A stretch of 64,000 nt of DNA from Taenia hydatigena (lineage: Eukaryota > Platyhelminthes > Cestoda > Cyclophyllidea > Taeniidae): the NCBI GenBank assembly GCA_036345935.2, contig JADWOT020001340.1, forward strand, positions 1-64,000. The letters are read 5' to 3'. The notes under the pieces were generated by a model. That model saw only the letters and a list, made by a program, of their open reading frames with translations. It was not told where the DNA came from and made no database searches. Each line of letters begins with the position of its first letter. Within the stretch, counting starts at the first letter, position 1. Position numbers and translations under genes: made by a program. Shown one piece after another: positions 1-13,608 of this stretch.

Positions 1-1829
1 TCAATGATGCTCCTAATTTTGTCTTTCAGGTATAAGTATTCATCGTAAACGCCTAGGCACCAAGGGCACCTCTGGACTAAGGAACGAGATGCAACCCTCG
101 TGTCGTCTAATTCTCTCTCAAGTTCCACTCCAGCGCCACTACTGTAAGCGTCCCATTCTTCGCTCACTACTCCTTACAGTCTTCCATCACAATGAGCCTT
201 GCGCAATACGCGATCGCGCCCCACCACACCTTGTTTGTCTGTCCGCCTAACCACTACAGATTTGCATATGCACATTCATGTATCTAACTCCATTTATTGC
301 TTTTAGTGAGACCAGAACTGGTTCCTCCATCTCCTATTTTGTTTTCGCAACTTGACATCCTTCAAAGCGAAATTTACGCTCCGCCTATCTCCTTCTTCTC
401 CCGAGTCAGTCTTAATCGATGCCACTTTGGTGAGTTCCACCCGTTTTTGATTGTTCATGTCTATTGCCCATTACATACTTACACCCTTACGGCATTCATT
501 AGCCATAAATTGTGTCAATTGTGAGTCTGAGCTTAGACTAAACTTTACTGAACTTTACTAAAAATGGTCGCATCTTATTCTTTTGCTTTCGCTCACTTCC
601 TTACAAGTGCTCATGTCTCCTGTTTTTTTCTCACTGCAGCCCATTCTAGACCCCACCTCTTCAGCCTCTCCTCCTATTGTACCCTCGAGAATGAAGGCAA
701 GCACGTCGATTTATTACAACCTCGTTATTGGTTTTCCAGTCGGCCTTTTACTCTTCGCATTGTCACTGTCTATCTTTTGCTCTTTTAGAGGATATATAAA
801 CCAAACATTATGGAAACTTGCAACAATTAGCACCTTTCCTCCTGTTTCAATTGCGATTTCACTATGAAACGTGAAAATACACTCGTCTTAGAAGAAGGAT
901 AGTTCGCCATCATGTATTTATATGAAGATTATGGTAGTCATGTTAATGTTGCTGCCCATTGAGGTTCCAGCAGGAGGCAACTTAATGCCACTTGTTCGTT
1001 CGTGAGCACGTCTGCGTTAGCTGCAGTGGCGAAGAAATAAGGGACGATAATCTGTGTACAGTCCATGCAAATAAGCGAAGTATGACAGCTGGAATGGAGA
1101 CGCAATTGGCAAGATGCGTTGACTAGAATGTGAGTTTTGTGTGCTATACCAGTTTGATTTGCAATTTAATCACGTAGGTGAAAATGAAGGCTGTGCTTCA
1201 TATTCAGCATAAAGTAGAGTGGTCGCTAACGCCAAAATTGTGCTATATACCTAGTTGAAAGCTAAATGAAGTCTTTTATCTATGCTGCGTTAACATAATT
1301 TACTTGAATTCTGCCTATTCTCGTCAAAACTAGATCAAACGTAACAAGATGGAGAAATGAAATAGCACCAAAGGTGCAAAGCAATTATTATAGAAGACAA
1401 AATATGAGCCATTCTATCGCTCAAGCTTAGTAATTAGTGCGAGAGTTTCATTTTTGATGTTCAAAATGATCTAGAATGCCATTTTCGCTACTAGCGTCTC
1501 CTTTTTATGTAGACATTCTGGCCAGTGAAAAATAATGTTTGACTGAGACATTTTTTTGCCTGAAAAGCAAACAAGTTATTCCTTACCCAGACAGCAAACA
1601 TTTCAATGAGTGCACTATGCTTGTCAATCTATACAGATGCAGGTCACTAGCATGGAAAGCTGCTAAATCAAAGGAAGCCATAGTCGTAAGATGAATTGAT
1701 TACTTTTGCTTGTTGTCGGTCTAAAAATAGCCATTAAAGTACCTCACTTCAAAGTATAAATGCTTGAAACAAAGCTTTCGAAACCATATATGACGTCCTT
1801 TCAACGGGACTTGTTTGCTAATAGTGATG
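1..1829. other. No recognisable gene
   Basis: The stretch is AT-rich and carries only short overlapping frames (75-94 codons near 297-867) with no recognisable motif and no convincing splice context. The first 900 bases are pyrimidine-rich on the + strand, which by itself opens frames. I see no RNA gene or repeat here. Confidence 0.5.
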
Positions 1830-3500
1830 GAGAAGGGAAAGCGATGTTGGTGCAGATAGGTCTCAACCTATCGAGCCGTTTGACGTCAACCTTGGCAGGG
1901 AACTCCCAATCGAAGATCGGAAAGATGTGGAGGAGACCTTGTGACTGGAAGACGCAGTGTTTGTAACGGAAGGCAGCGTATCATCTAGGCTGGCTGAGGG
2001 ACCTTCCGTATCAAACGCGAATGGTTCCAATGAAAAGGTTGGGGAGTCCGTCGTTGGATCAAGAGAATGTTAGGCCGCTGTAGCATACGAATAGACGAAA
2101 AAGCCGTGCGAAACACCCTGCAATTATGTATTGCATGTAATCATGCACATATGCTATTTTCCTCCACACATACAAATTCAAGCAGAAAAGTTGGCAGAAT
2201 TTCCGGAGACTTCAGCATTGATCAAAAAGGTTGGTATCAAAACCCGGCTAAGAAGCAGCATGTTGTCAATCCAATTCGCATTTTGCAATGCATGAAATGC
2301 AGGGGACAGCTGGTGCTTGTGGGAACAGAACCGCAAGAACTTGGTTATATTGCGGAAACGCTGCCACCATCAAGGAGTGCTGATTGTTGTGGGATCTCGG
2401 AATTTCGAAGGATTCACAGCATGAGAAAAATACGGCTGAGCGTAAACAACAGGCATTCGACTTATGATAACCTGCGAAAAGGAACTTAGGCTTGCAATAT
2501 TACTCGCACTGAAGGGTTATACGATAAGCTCTTAGTTGAAGAAGCTGTAAAATAAATGCTACCACGGAAATGCATTGGTACAAGATGGCTGTGAAATATA
2601 TATAGTTATATAACAGAGAACTGCTTTGTACAGAAAAACCAACTTAATACTTAGAGAATATTCACAGATTGCCTCACAATACTACCGAAAAGTTTGCCAC
2701 TGGCTTAAAAGACCACTGGAATGTTGTTACCAGACTATTGGATTATAATTGCATTTTATTGGTTAAAGTCGAACCACTGGTGCGTCGCAGCATAGCTTAA
2801 ATATCAACTAGCAGAGTTCACCATCTCATTCATGTCGGGCTCTTAAGAAGATCTCTTCGATGGAAGAAGCGCAAAAAAACACTTATGCAGATAGACCTAA
2901 CTCTATTCCACTGTTTGCAGTCTGCTTCAACCGAGAACTCTCAATCCAAGAACGGCAGGCGGTAGACGAACTCTAAAGCTGGAATGGTTGGTCCCGGGAA
3001 TGCATGATTACTTACATCCTGGGATGGCTGCGGAATATAATTTAGCAAATTCAGAAGTCCTTATTAATAAAATTGCGATAACTTACTTTGGAAGAAAAGA
3101 CTACTATGCAAACAATCAAAAATTGGATAAAATTACCTGCAAAATCGTCTTGTATATACACTACACATGAAGACCACATCTTCATTCTATTCGGTTCGTC
3201 TTATACAAATTCCTTTGGAAAAATGGATTGCATATGTTCCGATTTCGGAGTGAATAGGGCTAAATGGTACCAATTACGATTAGGGAAACATTATGTCCAG
3301 AATCCATTACGAGGTTACAGTACATGAGATATCGTGGCGAATTGGCAGGCGTAGGAACGAAATCGCAGAATATCTATGCCTTAGCGCAAGGCAAGGCCTG
3401 CAACTATTCATAGTTTTGCCACGACCGGAACAACTGCAAAGCAGAATTGAATGTCAATGATCGGCGTTCTAAGTATGTCGACCTCCCAAAGAGATGTGTC
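1830..3500 (+). repeat. Decayed tandem duplication with coding-like remnants
   Basis: Two units of about 650 bp, roughly 1830-2490 and 2870-3500, align in order on the + strand. Shared marks, first unit versus second, are GRELPIEDRKDVEE / NRELSIQERQAVDE, then SSTHTNSSRKVG / GSSYTNSFGKMD, then GWYQ...VVNP / KWYQ...VQNP, and finally SVNNRHSTYDNL / NVNDRRSKYVDL. The first unit keeps a 140-codon open frame (2067-2489). The second is split by stops and frame changes. The conserved pieces fall in different frames, so this looks like two copies of a multi-exon gene fragment that have decayed. I do not recognise the parent protein. Confidence 0.5.
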
Positions 3501-4229
3501 GGGGATATGTCACCATGATCCGAAGAGTTAAATGATATCTTCTCCGTCGAAAAGGTGGTAGAAATGAATGCAACTACTGCTCTCCATTGGTATCAATTGG
3601 CGAAGAAATACAATTAATCTCCATAGCAAAGAATTCATTCAAAAGGAATTATCTACACCTTATTCAGAAAGTATTTAAAGCTTATCCCATAATAGATGCG
3701 AGGATCTTGAAAAGGAACTGATTGGTAGGAACCTATGCTTCTGCCAAACAAGATATCAACAAATTCTTTCTGCTAAAAATGTTATCGATGATACGAACAA
3801 GGAAAAAGACAAATACCGCATTCTTTTATGGCATCACACATACTGGAAAATTGTATTTACATACAGGTTACTGCAATTAATCGAAGGGGAGATCAAACGG
3901 CTTTCCTGTTTATTAAGTTGCATAGACGATGGCATTGATGGAATGAGTCCTAACTCCAATGATAACTATGGACGACTTTAAACTTTTACTGGGAGGAACC
4001 GATATGGAAATTGATGTAATAGCTGTAATAATAGCTATTACAGCAAATGAAGACCTTGGGTATCGTCTTACAAGCCAGAACAGAGAAGTATTAAGAGCTC
4101 CTTTGTCCAGCATAACTTTTACTTACAAATGAGCTCATGTTTGGTAATTGAAAGCACAGAAGAACCGCCAATTTATCTATATACATGCTAATCAGACTGT
4201 TTAAAAAAGATGGTTTTGTATAAGTATAT
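3501..4229. other. No recognisable gene
   Basis: Only short frames occur here, such as a 66-codon frame on the minus strand at 3913-4113. No motif, repeat or RNA gene is visible. Confidence 0.4.
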
Positions 4230-4550
4230 TGTATGCACGCGTTTAAGTTTTGCATGAGAGGGATCATTATGCAATGCCAGACAAAGTTAGACGTATCAGT
4301 TCCTAAGGAGAATGTTTTACTTAGAGGAACTCGAAATGTCAAGGTTGTAGGTGGTATGGGGAATAAGGCGGCAGAAATGTCGACCCCATCCATTCCTTTC
4401 GACAATACTGGTCATGATGTGACTTTCAGAAACCGATATATGGTTGAAGTACCAAAAGTATCAGAAAATTTAGAAGGCAATCAAGCGACTGCTTTTATGC
4501 TACGCTTTTTATTTATAAATATAAATTCTAAAGCTATGAAACTGTGCTAA
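4230..4550 (+). pseudogene. P4-ATPase (flippase)-like coding remnant, tentative
   Basis: The 105-codon frame 4233-4550 contains, in order, PKENVLLRGTRNVKVVGG, then TGHDVTF, then PKVSENLEGNQATAFMLRFLF. P4-type phospholipid ATPases carry, in the same order, P-x-ENLLLRG-x-LRNT, TGH(D/E)TK, and K(R)S-x-(L/V)E before a hydrophobic segment that begins the next membrane helix. What does not fit is an insertion of about 15 residues between the first two motifs, the lack of the T-K after TGHD, and the absence of the phosphorylation motif DKTGT nearby. If real, it is a single decayed exon-sized fragment. Chance resemblance remains possible. Confidence 0.25.
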
Positions 4551-7500
4551 ACAGCAAATGGAATGCATCCTATCCACTTATTTCCTTTGGGAAAGCTGGG
4601 CTTTAAATTAGCCGCTTACTACCATCTCAAGCAGAGGCTGTTAGAGGAACCGTATCTGTTGTGGGAAAAAAATTGTTAATCCCAATTAAATTTCGATTCC
4701 GATAAGCAAAGACGGCTTTCCTAATGCTGTAAGACCTATGACAGGATCAGGCGCGTTCAAAACCATGAATTATTGAGGCGGTTTTCACATTACGGACTTC
4801 AGTGTAATGAGCATACCAATTGCAAAAAGCCGTTAGACCTACAGAAGGATATCATGAAATTATGTTTCAAATCCTCCATTCCGGTATTTTTCTAAATGAC
4901 CACGAGACCATGGCTCCGTATCATATGTGAGGCAAAAGCGGATAATAAGATTTTGGTATAATTGTATGGGTAAAATGAGTAGAAAGCAAGATAAAATCAA
5001 TACGCTACGCTTCTACGGCATAATTAATGCTAAAATATCTTTACTGGTAAGGTTGACAAGTGCGCTGTTGTGAATAAGTTCGCAATAATGGTGACTTTGT
5101 GCAGGGGTATTTTATTAACTATTGTTGCTAACTTACGGATTTGCACGATTATTCGGCTTGGCGACCAGACTGCTTTCCAATCCGACGATCTATTAAACAA
5201 AACGGTGGCTTTAACAGAGGAGCCTAGATTTACAATGAGGGCCTCAGGCTGGCTAAACTGGTCGAGGGAACGCAAAACCACTTATCTTCCCGGATGGCTC
5301 AGCCTCCCTTCATTACTCGCTGCCTCAAAGTCATGTGCATCTGCTATACACTGCCGAATAGGGGGCGGGTACAATTCTGCAGTGGATACTTGCAATGACT
5401 CAACAGTCTACTGCTGTTTAGAGCGTGAGGCACAATAGTATCTATAGTGCGAATGCGCGGGATCGGGCACTTGAAGTCCTGCATGGACTGCAAAAGACGG
5501 GAAGATGAAAAGACAAGCAAGCATGTAAGATTTTAAGGAGTTGTAATTGCATTTCTGCGCATGACACCGAGAAAGAGCAGTTAGTGGCTGGTAAATCACT
5601 CGTGCACTCTTAATTGCAACCGGTTTACTCCGCGACTTATTTTATTCCCTTAGGCTCGAAGACTTTTTGGAGCAAATTTACTTCCAGTTTGGTCTTGTTA
5701 GAGTTGCCCTTCTTAGAAATAGCTCGTTACTGTTCTTACTATATCATCGCCAGTTCGCTAGTCTTGGGCTATTAAAAGAAATAATTGAACACAATCATCG
5801 TGATGCCTCCGAATTTTGCTTCAAAAGTATCGAATTCTGCTGCGCAATATATGCATGTAATTACGGTCAACAGATGAAAATTTGTATAGCCAGGGCAAAG
5901 GCAAGTGGCGTTCACATGCATTCACTGTCCTCTTGTGTCTATTGGAAATTGTTAAAAGTGAGGTTCTCATGATGTTTGGTATTTGTGTCTGACAGGTGTG
6001 TAGAGAAGCAAACCAAAGACAAAGTGCACCTGCCTTCAGAATTATGAGAAAATACTGAGTAAAGATTGGGTATCAGTGTTTTAATATACAACTTTCCATC
6101 GCAGTTAATTGCACAAACTATTTCTTACTTCGAACATGGGTTTCAAGACTGTAAAGCTAAAAATTCCTATCAAAGACCCATTCCACCGGCACTGCTGCGC
6201 ACAACTCTCGGCATTTCCTTTGATTGTTAGCACATTAATTTGACCACTGCGATTTCATCTAGGCAACTGAGCAAAGGGTCTTCTTGAGCACTTTTGAAAG
6301 ATCGCACAATCTCGTTAATGTCACCGCTTTCTTCATGGCACAGATTGCATGTACAACCACAATTCTGGAGGCGGTGAGAAATGCAGAATTGGTAAGACGC
6401 CATTACGTTTCTTAGAAGTTTTATTTGGCTGAAAGCAGGCTTAAAGCAACCCTTTGCTTTGGTTTGCAATTTTTTGATGAGTCGCTATCAGTGGGCGCTT
6501 GAATGAGCTTCCACCTTAACTCATCTTGCAGAGTTGAACAAGCTTGTGCTCGTCAAACGTAGCGGAAAACGATTAACAGCACATAGCAAATGTCAGCACA
6601 AAACAGGCACCGTATCGTTGCAGCAAAATGTGTTTAGCGCTCTCGGCGAGACAGCTAAAGGACGTATTACCATGCGTGCGCATACTCTTTATTCTCTTGT
6701 TCTGACTATTCTGTTTAGAAGAATTACCAACATTTGACTCCCATGAAGTTGACTAATCGGGCGAACATTACTCTGCCTCGCTTGTGGTTTCCGTTCTGAC
6801 AACCGGGAATTCAATATGCGCTCATCATTAAACTGCATTCTTAGCGAATTTGGAGGAATACTAGAACCAATGAATCAGCCCGGCAGTATTTCTTGCATTT
6901 TGTCAAGAAAGTAGTCTCCATAAAATTAACACTGCAGCATTGAACATGGAAGCACATCAATTTTGGTGCCTCGACTTTATGGTAGCAAAGCGTGCGTACT
7001 AGTTAAAGCACATACGCATGAATTATCCAACAATCAAATAATTTTTGTTGTCGTAACTGGTTTCGTCGCCTACCGATGCGATTCACACCTTACTCTCACC
7101 TTAATGGCGCAAAATATGGCGTATTATATAGTAGCGCCTGATTATTGCCAAACACCAAATGGCCACAAATCGCAATGACGACCGGCAAATGACCACCATT
7201 ATTTGATTAGTTAAAATAAGGTGAGACCCTGAAGAACTGGTCAGGCCAACTCGTTTCGCTATGCAGTCCATCGACCCGTTGCTGCGAAACTGAATGCCGC
7301 TGCCTCAGTTTTTCATTTACTTGACTGAGTGCTGGCACCAAAATATCAGTTCCTTTTGTCTGATAGTGCCTGACATCCACTTTAATTTTGAAGACGAGGC
7401 TTAACTTGTCATTTTTCGCCCCATGATAGAATGCAATCTGTTAATGTACACTGACCATGTGCTGCATACGCGCAACACTGAGAGAATGCATTATTGCCAT

Positions 7501-8340
7501 GGATGGTGCAAAAGTGTAAATTTGCATTTGTGAATTCAGTACGGCATTACCAGCCGCAAGTTCGTGCCAGCAGACAGTGCGCTGATGCATACCATCTTCG
7601 TGTTGCTGCTCGTGGAATCCCACACCAAAGCACCAGGCACCAAAACCATCGCCTAATTTGTAGGACGTTGATTTGGTCTAGTAGCCCACATTCTCACCAT
7701 CACCATTAGCCCTCTCACCAGTCCTTGCACCCTTACCATCAACATCACTTGTAAGCAATTCTTATTCACCTACTTCCGTTCTGATACTACTTTAGGCTGT
7801 AATTGTTAGGGCTGTCATGGAAGCAGGTCTGCATATCCTTGTTATAGGCTATAATCTACAGCGTTGCAAATGCAGGGAAAACGATGGCAGTCTGTGCTAA
7901 GCAGTTATGATGGGACATCAGAACTGTTGGTAGCATGCATTACCAGTCCACAAATTACAAAAGAAATAAGCAGGCTTTTCTGCGATGTTGCCGCACTTAA
8001 TGATTTTCTCGAGGTCACACGGTGAAGATGCTGCTTGATCAAGCGGTATGGGAGACTTCAACCAAGTTGCCGCCAAATCATGGGGTGCCCGGACTTCTTT
8101 TGGCCATCATTACGGCTGTTTGTACCCCCTTTGTGCTCAGTGTTGTCTGCGGTCTAAGTTTTCGAGCACAAAAATCAACCTTTTTGAACGCAGCTCTCCT
8201 CAGCAGGACGCAAAAGCACATGGTATGTGTTCAACCTCTCCATCTCAATAATCACAATTTACTAGCATCAAACTAATTTACCTGTTAGATTAGATTTTTT
8301 TTGCTTTAGAAGTGTAAAAGAACATTGTACATGTAAAAAT
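4551..8340. other. No recognisable gene
   Basis: Frames of 60-122 codons are scattered on both strands; the longest is 5070-5438 on +, which I do not recognise. None shows a domain, signal peptide or paired splice sites I can defend. A CACCATCAC-type imperfect short repeat occurs at about 7690-7750. Confidence 0.4.
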
Positions 8341-8342
8341 CT

Positions 8343-8415
8343 AGCTTCCGAGCTCAGTGGTTAGTAAGTGCCCTAAGGCATGATGCATGTGATGAGGGTT
8401 CTGTTACTCTATTGC
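8343..8415 (+). repeat. tRNA-like relic (tRNA pseudogene or SINE head)
   Basis: The segment has an A-box-like GAGCTCAGTGGTTAG (about 8350-8364) and, about 32 bases on, a B-box-like GGGTTCTGTTACTC (8396-8409). This is the spacing of an internal RNA polymerase III promoter in tRNA genes. The D-stem pairing (GCTC with the expected GAGC) is broken, and the TTCRA of the T-loop reads TTCTG, so I do not call it a working tRNA. No poly-A or simple-repeat tail is obvious within 100 bases, so a SINE cannot be confirmed. Confidence 0.35.
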
Positions 8416-8419
8416 TTAC

Positions 8420-11400
8420 CATTCCATTTCATCCAATCCTTGCTGTCATTCCTTAAGTGGGACTAATTTGTCAACTTATTTTTTATTCAGTGAACCTTTG
8501 TACTTATTTGATGAGCAACTGGATCTAATTTACTTCCGTGAAACATTAGGGGCAAATTCTTCTCGTCCTGGATCCTTAGGACACTTCAGCGTATGAGGCC
8601 GTCAGCTTGTAGACTAATACCTAATCAATGGATGAATCTCACAATTAATGCTAAACATTTATTTTGACCTGGATAAGGCATTCGTAATGAGGGCATACTT
8701 TCCATGATAATTGGACTAATAGATCCTTTGAATGCATAGTTGGGTTGGTACCTAGATGTACACTGCAGCAGTCAATCGCGAGTTACGCCTTTTACTTCCA
8801 ACAGCAACTGATTTAAGCACCAAATCATCCAATAAACGCATGAATTAGAGGAATCCTTGCACAGATAAATATAGAAAGGCTAGAAGCAACCAGGTACCAT
8901 TGTCGATACAGTGACAAAATTGTCCTTTGTTTTACTAGACTGGACGTTATACTATCTATAGGGCTTGTGATGTTGGCAACTCTAATATACCTGTCGGGAA
9001 AGGGTGGCATTCGGCTTATATTTTTATCGTGATTCTTTTGCTTCTCGTGACCTCATGGACGTTCAGCATCATCGGCGCTTCATCAGTCCTGTATCAGGAA
9101 GTTCTTCTAGCCTGCATTCGAGTTAGGCTAATTGGGTTGAGTTTAATAGCAGTCAGCCTCACTCTCCTTTTCAGACACTTCCAATGAAGTAGTCAGATGG
9201 GGCAAAGCCAATTTCCGGCATTTGCATAAGTCATTGTAAAACAGTTGTGTAGCATAAAGGGAATTAAGCGGTTACTTGGCACCGAGTCACTGTGTGGTAT
9301 GTGTTTCCTTTCTGTAGCTCTTTGAGAAGCAGGAAGACAAAGCAATGTCTCTTCTCTGCGGAAAGCGACAAGGTCGTCTTGCAAGCCGCCGCAACACCTG
9401 TCGTTTTCGAAGCATGCTCGAATGTGCGGCATGCCACACTGATACTTGATACGACTGAATGTAGTTGTTGTTAATTAAGCCACAGTAAATTTGTCGACAT
9501 AATTAACTCAATATATTAAATAATGGATCGGTTGAACAGAGTCTATAGCCGGATATTTGAACAAACGCTGTAGTCAAGTGTTTTGCTATCTGTGTTCACT
9601 AAAGTTCAAGAGAAAATCAAAGCTGCTAAGTGTAAAGGCTTGTTTTTCTCGAAAAGTGCAATGTTTATGGCGAAAGCATGGCAGGTCTCCGCATCAGTTT
9701 TTATGCTAATTAGAATTGTCTAGCTACAAACAAAGGAGAAACGCAAACCCATGCAATCCGACAAACTAAAATAATGGACATTCGTAAGTTGCTAGATTTA
9801 TCAGCTTTATATTCATGCCCAAGAAATACCAGCCGCTACTTGAGGTATGCTTGACCAAATTAGTGAAAGTTACACAAAATGGGCTTTAAGAGGAAGGTTA
9901 GCAGAGCATTTCCTTTCCATTCAAGATGCATAAGCTTACTGTGCAATGATTTGGTTATGTATTTACTTCACTTTATGGATTCGATCATGCCTCCCAGCGG
10001 TAATTTGAATACGTATTTTCGTGTTGGCGACACACTAATACTCAGTCGACTCTCCCTCCCTCCGTTCTTTTGACAGGATCAAGGTTGAGTGCAGAAATAG
10101 ACCAGTCACGACGCTAGAGTACGGCTGTTCGACACACGGCGCATACTGTGCCTACACGGATGAGATGGCAAGAAGCCTACTAACAATTGTCTTTACTGTG
10201 ATGGCGTGCATGCTACCAACCTGCATTATCTTTTCCAAAATACCGGTATTTTTATAGTCTTATTTATTCAGAGTTGTATGGTTCCGGCACCAGATTAGTC
10301 GATACCCTACCAATGCAGCACAATTTGGCTGCGATTTGATCGGTTGTAAGACAGCCAAATATTTTCGTTCCACTCCATAACTTAGGCAATCTATCATCTC
10401 ACTAAGGTTAAATGATTGAATCTTTAAGTGAAATGAATCCTTACACACAAAAACGGACAGACAAACAGACATATGTGGCAAAGTAGACCTTAAGCAAGAG
10501 GAATCTTTGATGTAAATATCGTTCAACTGTAATTACTGAGTTGTCTTGGCATAATTGAAAGGACCGCGTTTGTAGGTATCTCGCCTGCAGAAAATTTTAA
10601 CTGGGGCTAATTTTAGTGTTTTTGCACCATGCTACGTTAACATTGCACGTCTTTCGTTCGTAAATCCAATTTTATTCGAAAAATTAATTCAACTGCAAAG
10701 ATGGGAATCGTTCATTTCCACAAGCCAACAATTTGGAGTATTTTAGTCGACCTTGACTTGATAGTGATTGCTAGTGTACTTCAGTTTGGTCATGAATGCT
10801 GAACGGCGGCTTTAGTTCCAAAGCGACGGAGTGTGTTTACAGATTAGCCATGCAAATACTCTTCCAGTAATGGGGTCAGAGTAGTAGCGCTTCTAGATAT
10901 CGCAGATTTCTTGCTGGGCCGTAATAAGGCACCGCAATCTCATTTAAGTCTGTCTCTTATTGATGGCGGGTTTTATTTTGGACAATTGCAGTCTTATTTC
11001 CTTGGCGTCATAATTTGACAGTCACCACTACAATTGTTGTTGAAGGTCATTGGAAGAGATGAGAACAGAAAAGATGGCGAAAAGCACCATAAATAAAAAG
11101 TAGGAGGAAAAAATTCGACAGATAGCATGCACAAGAGAGGTGGTAAAAGGCCTGGCGATGAAGATTAGCTATGTTTCTGCCTGCGAATTAAGTGTTTCAT
11201 CGGAGTTAGGCTGCTTTAAGCTTGGTGCCTTAAAAGGTTGGTCCAATTAGTAATGTGCTCATCAAAAGAAGAAATTAGAACATGAGAATAATAAAGTCGG
11301 TATAGAGGTGATCAGGCGTAGAAGGATAGCATAAGGTCTCTAAGCTTTTGGTCAAACCTAAGCACGCAATGGCATGCAGAGGTGACGAAATGCCATAGTT

Positions 11401-12770
11401 ACAATTTTAAATGCCAGACACTCCTTAGATGTCTTTGGTTTATCTCGTAACAAAGATTGTAGAATCATTTATTTTGCAAAGAATGAAATCTGCCACGAGA
11501 CCTTATGCATGGACGGGATGCGTGGATTTGTATGCATTAAAAATTTGGATGCCTTTAGAAGGGGAAGCGAAAGTGCAACATGCTATCTGCAATAGCTTTA
11601 CCCGGCTTTTTTTAGCATTTCTCTATCAGGCCACAAGGCGAGGATTCACAGGTGGTTTGCCTCCTTCTCCTCTCCTTGGTAGAGGGTTCGATGGTGTTAA
11701 ATACTGTGACCGAGAATGTGGGCAAGGCTGTCATTACATCGGTGGTCTTAATCCCAGCTCGTACTCTGCTAATGGTGTCGCGGCAGCAAAGCTACAGTCG
11801 TATCCTATACATTATCATTAGTAATATCCTCCTCAGTTGCGCCATCCCCATATTCGTTTTGCAGAATGCGTCTAACATACCCTTGTACAATAATAAGTTC
11901 TGGGGTCGTAGATGAGAACAAAGACGCTTCAGAGGTGACGATAAGATAGACATTAGACACGATTGATGCACATGCTTAAGGCAGCCATTGAAGGGTAGTA
12001 GTCTTTGAGAAGTGCGCCAATCAGGAAACACCATAAGGAAAAGATTTAGCCAGGACGATAATGTGAGAAGGGTCACTAAAGCATGTCTTCGCTGTGCGCG
12101 CTCGGCTAAACAAAGGTTTTGTAAGAATACGACACCGGCATGATCGTGACCGGGTGTTTGCTGGAGTAGCCTAGTTTACTAGTTCCAGGACCCAAGTATA
12201 GGCAAGTAGGGTAGTAATTGCAAGCAAAGATTCGCAAGAGATGTATGCTTTTATTTTAAATTAGTTGGTAGTTTCAACCCAAGCCTTTAAATTGACAATC
12301 CTGTTAAGACCTTTGCTGAACTGAAATTAGCATACAATGGAAACTGTCATCCATGATTGTGAAATGCTCACACTTACAGTACTTCTGGCAGTTAAATCAA
12401 CTTTTGGTAGAGCAAAACTCGTTTCTCCTTTATTTGATTCTAAGTTGATCAGAATTAAAGCTTTGTTTCGTGCTCCCTTCTGTAAATGTTATCAGCAGTT
12501 CTCATTTTACTAGTTTCCTATTTAGATGTGACTGAAGAGCAATGATTATGCTTTAGTGAAGTCAGGAATAAAAAGGGTACAAGGTTCCGTTAGTTCTATC
12601 CATCAGAAATGAGCAGCTCATTTAGTTCTACAGGAGACTAAGGCAGTTCATGCCTTATAATCGGACGAGGCGTGTTTGGCCGGTGGAAGGAGTGTCTATT
12701 TTGACAAGAAAAGCTGGGAGAACAAAGTGATAGAGGTGAGCTATTCTTATCTATTTTGATCAAGAGTCGC
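8420..12770. other. No recognisable gene
   Basis: The longest frame is 11429-11821 (+, 130 codons), overlapped by other frames on both strands. No family motif, transmembrane pattern or splice structure can be defended. No RNA gene or repeat was seen. Confidence 0.4.
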
Positions 12771-13608
12771 TCAAAGTTGAGAATCAGGAGGTTGCTTCTT
12801 AAAATTCTTGTGGCATTTCTTTAATTCTTGCTTAATCTTCTTCACCTCCTTCCCATCTTCACTTGCATGCGCAGCTTTACCATTGTCACAGTTAGTAACC
12901 TGGCGTATTTCACCTAACGAGGTAAGACTTTTGATAGCGCCCTTAATTTTGTCGCCCTTCAAAACTCTTGTCCCTTCTAAAAGTCGGTTCTTGCATGATC
13001 AGCTGCAATTCTTGGCTGAGTACAAGCAACGCAGTGCCTCAGCACTGTGCAAAGGCATTTGACTGTGGACTTTCCCCATTCTTTGCTTTGCTTATCCTCT
13101 GTAGGCATTTCGAACTCGCCTCCCACCCAACTATTCATTTGTCTGTTATAGCCGATCAATCATGATGCCTCCTCTCCACCGGCGAGATACAATCACTGCT
13201 ACTGTACTCCCTGGTACAAGGCAACAATTGGTCTTGGCACCTTTGCTCGCTCCATAGCAATTGCAAGGAGTGATCGCTGGTGTCTCTAATGGATCATATC
13301 TCACACTGCTCTTGCTGTTCCTAAATATCTGATAGACGTTCTTGCAAAAGGAAATCCTCAAGGGCAAAAAGACGAGGACCTCTATCAACAGGAGGGCAGC
13401 GTATGTAAGCAAAAGCACATTAGCATTGGTGATTCTTCTCATTCTCTTCGGCTCCCGTAGAATGCACAAGGATGCACAAAACTTGGCCAAGGTAAAATAT
13501 TTCGAAGACAAGTTATGCCTGCTCTCGCATAATGACCTAAAGGGGATGCTGCAAAAGCGCACACCAGATGGCACTGAGGGCTACTGCGAGGCACTTGCTA
13601 CTAATTGA
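12771..13608. other. Cluster of unassigned ORFs
   Basis: Several open frames overlap here on both strands. On the minus strand, 12771-12962 encodes a lysine-rich, coil-like stretch (KKIKQELKKCHKNFKKQ), and 13146-13574 encodes 142 codons with a hydrophobic segment (LLLTYAALLLIEVLVFLPL). On the plus strand, 13342-13608 also has a hydrophobic segment (LALVILLILFG). The two longer frames are antisense to each other, so at most one can be real. I recognise none of them. The area is more open than its surroundings and may hold an exon. Confidence 0.2.
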
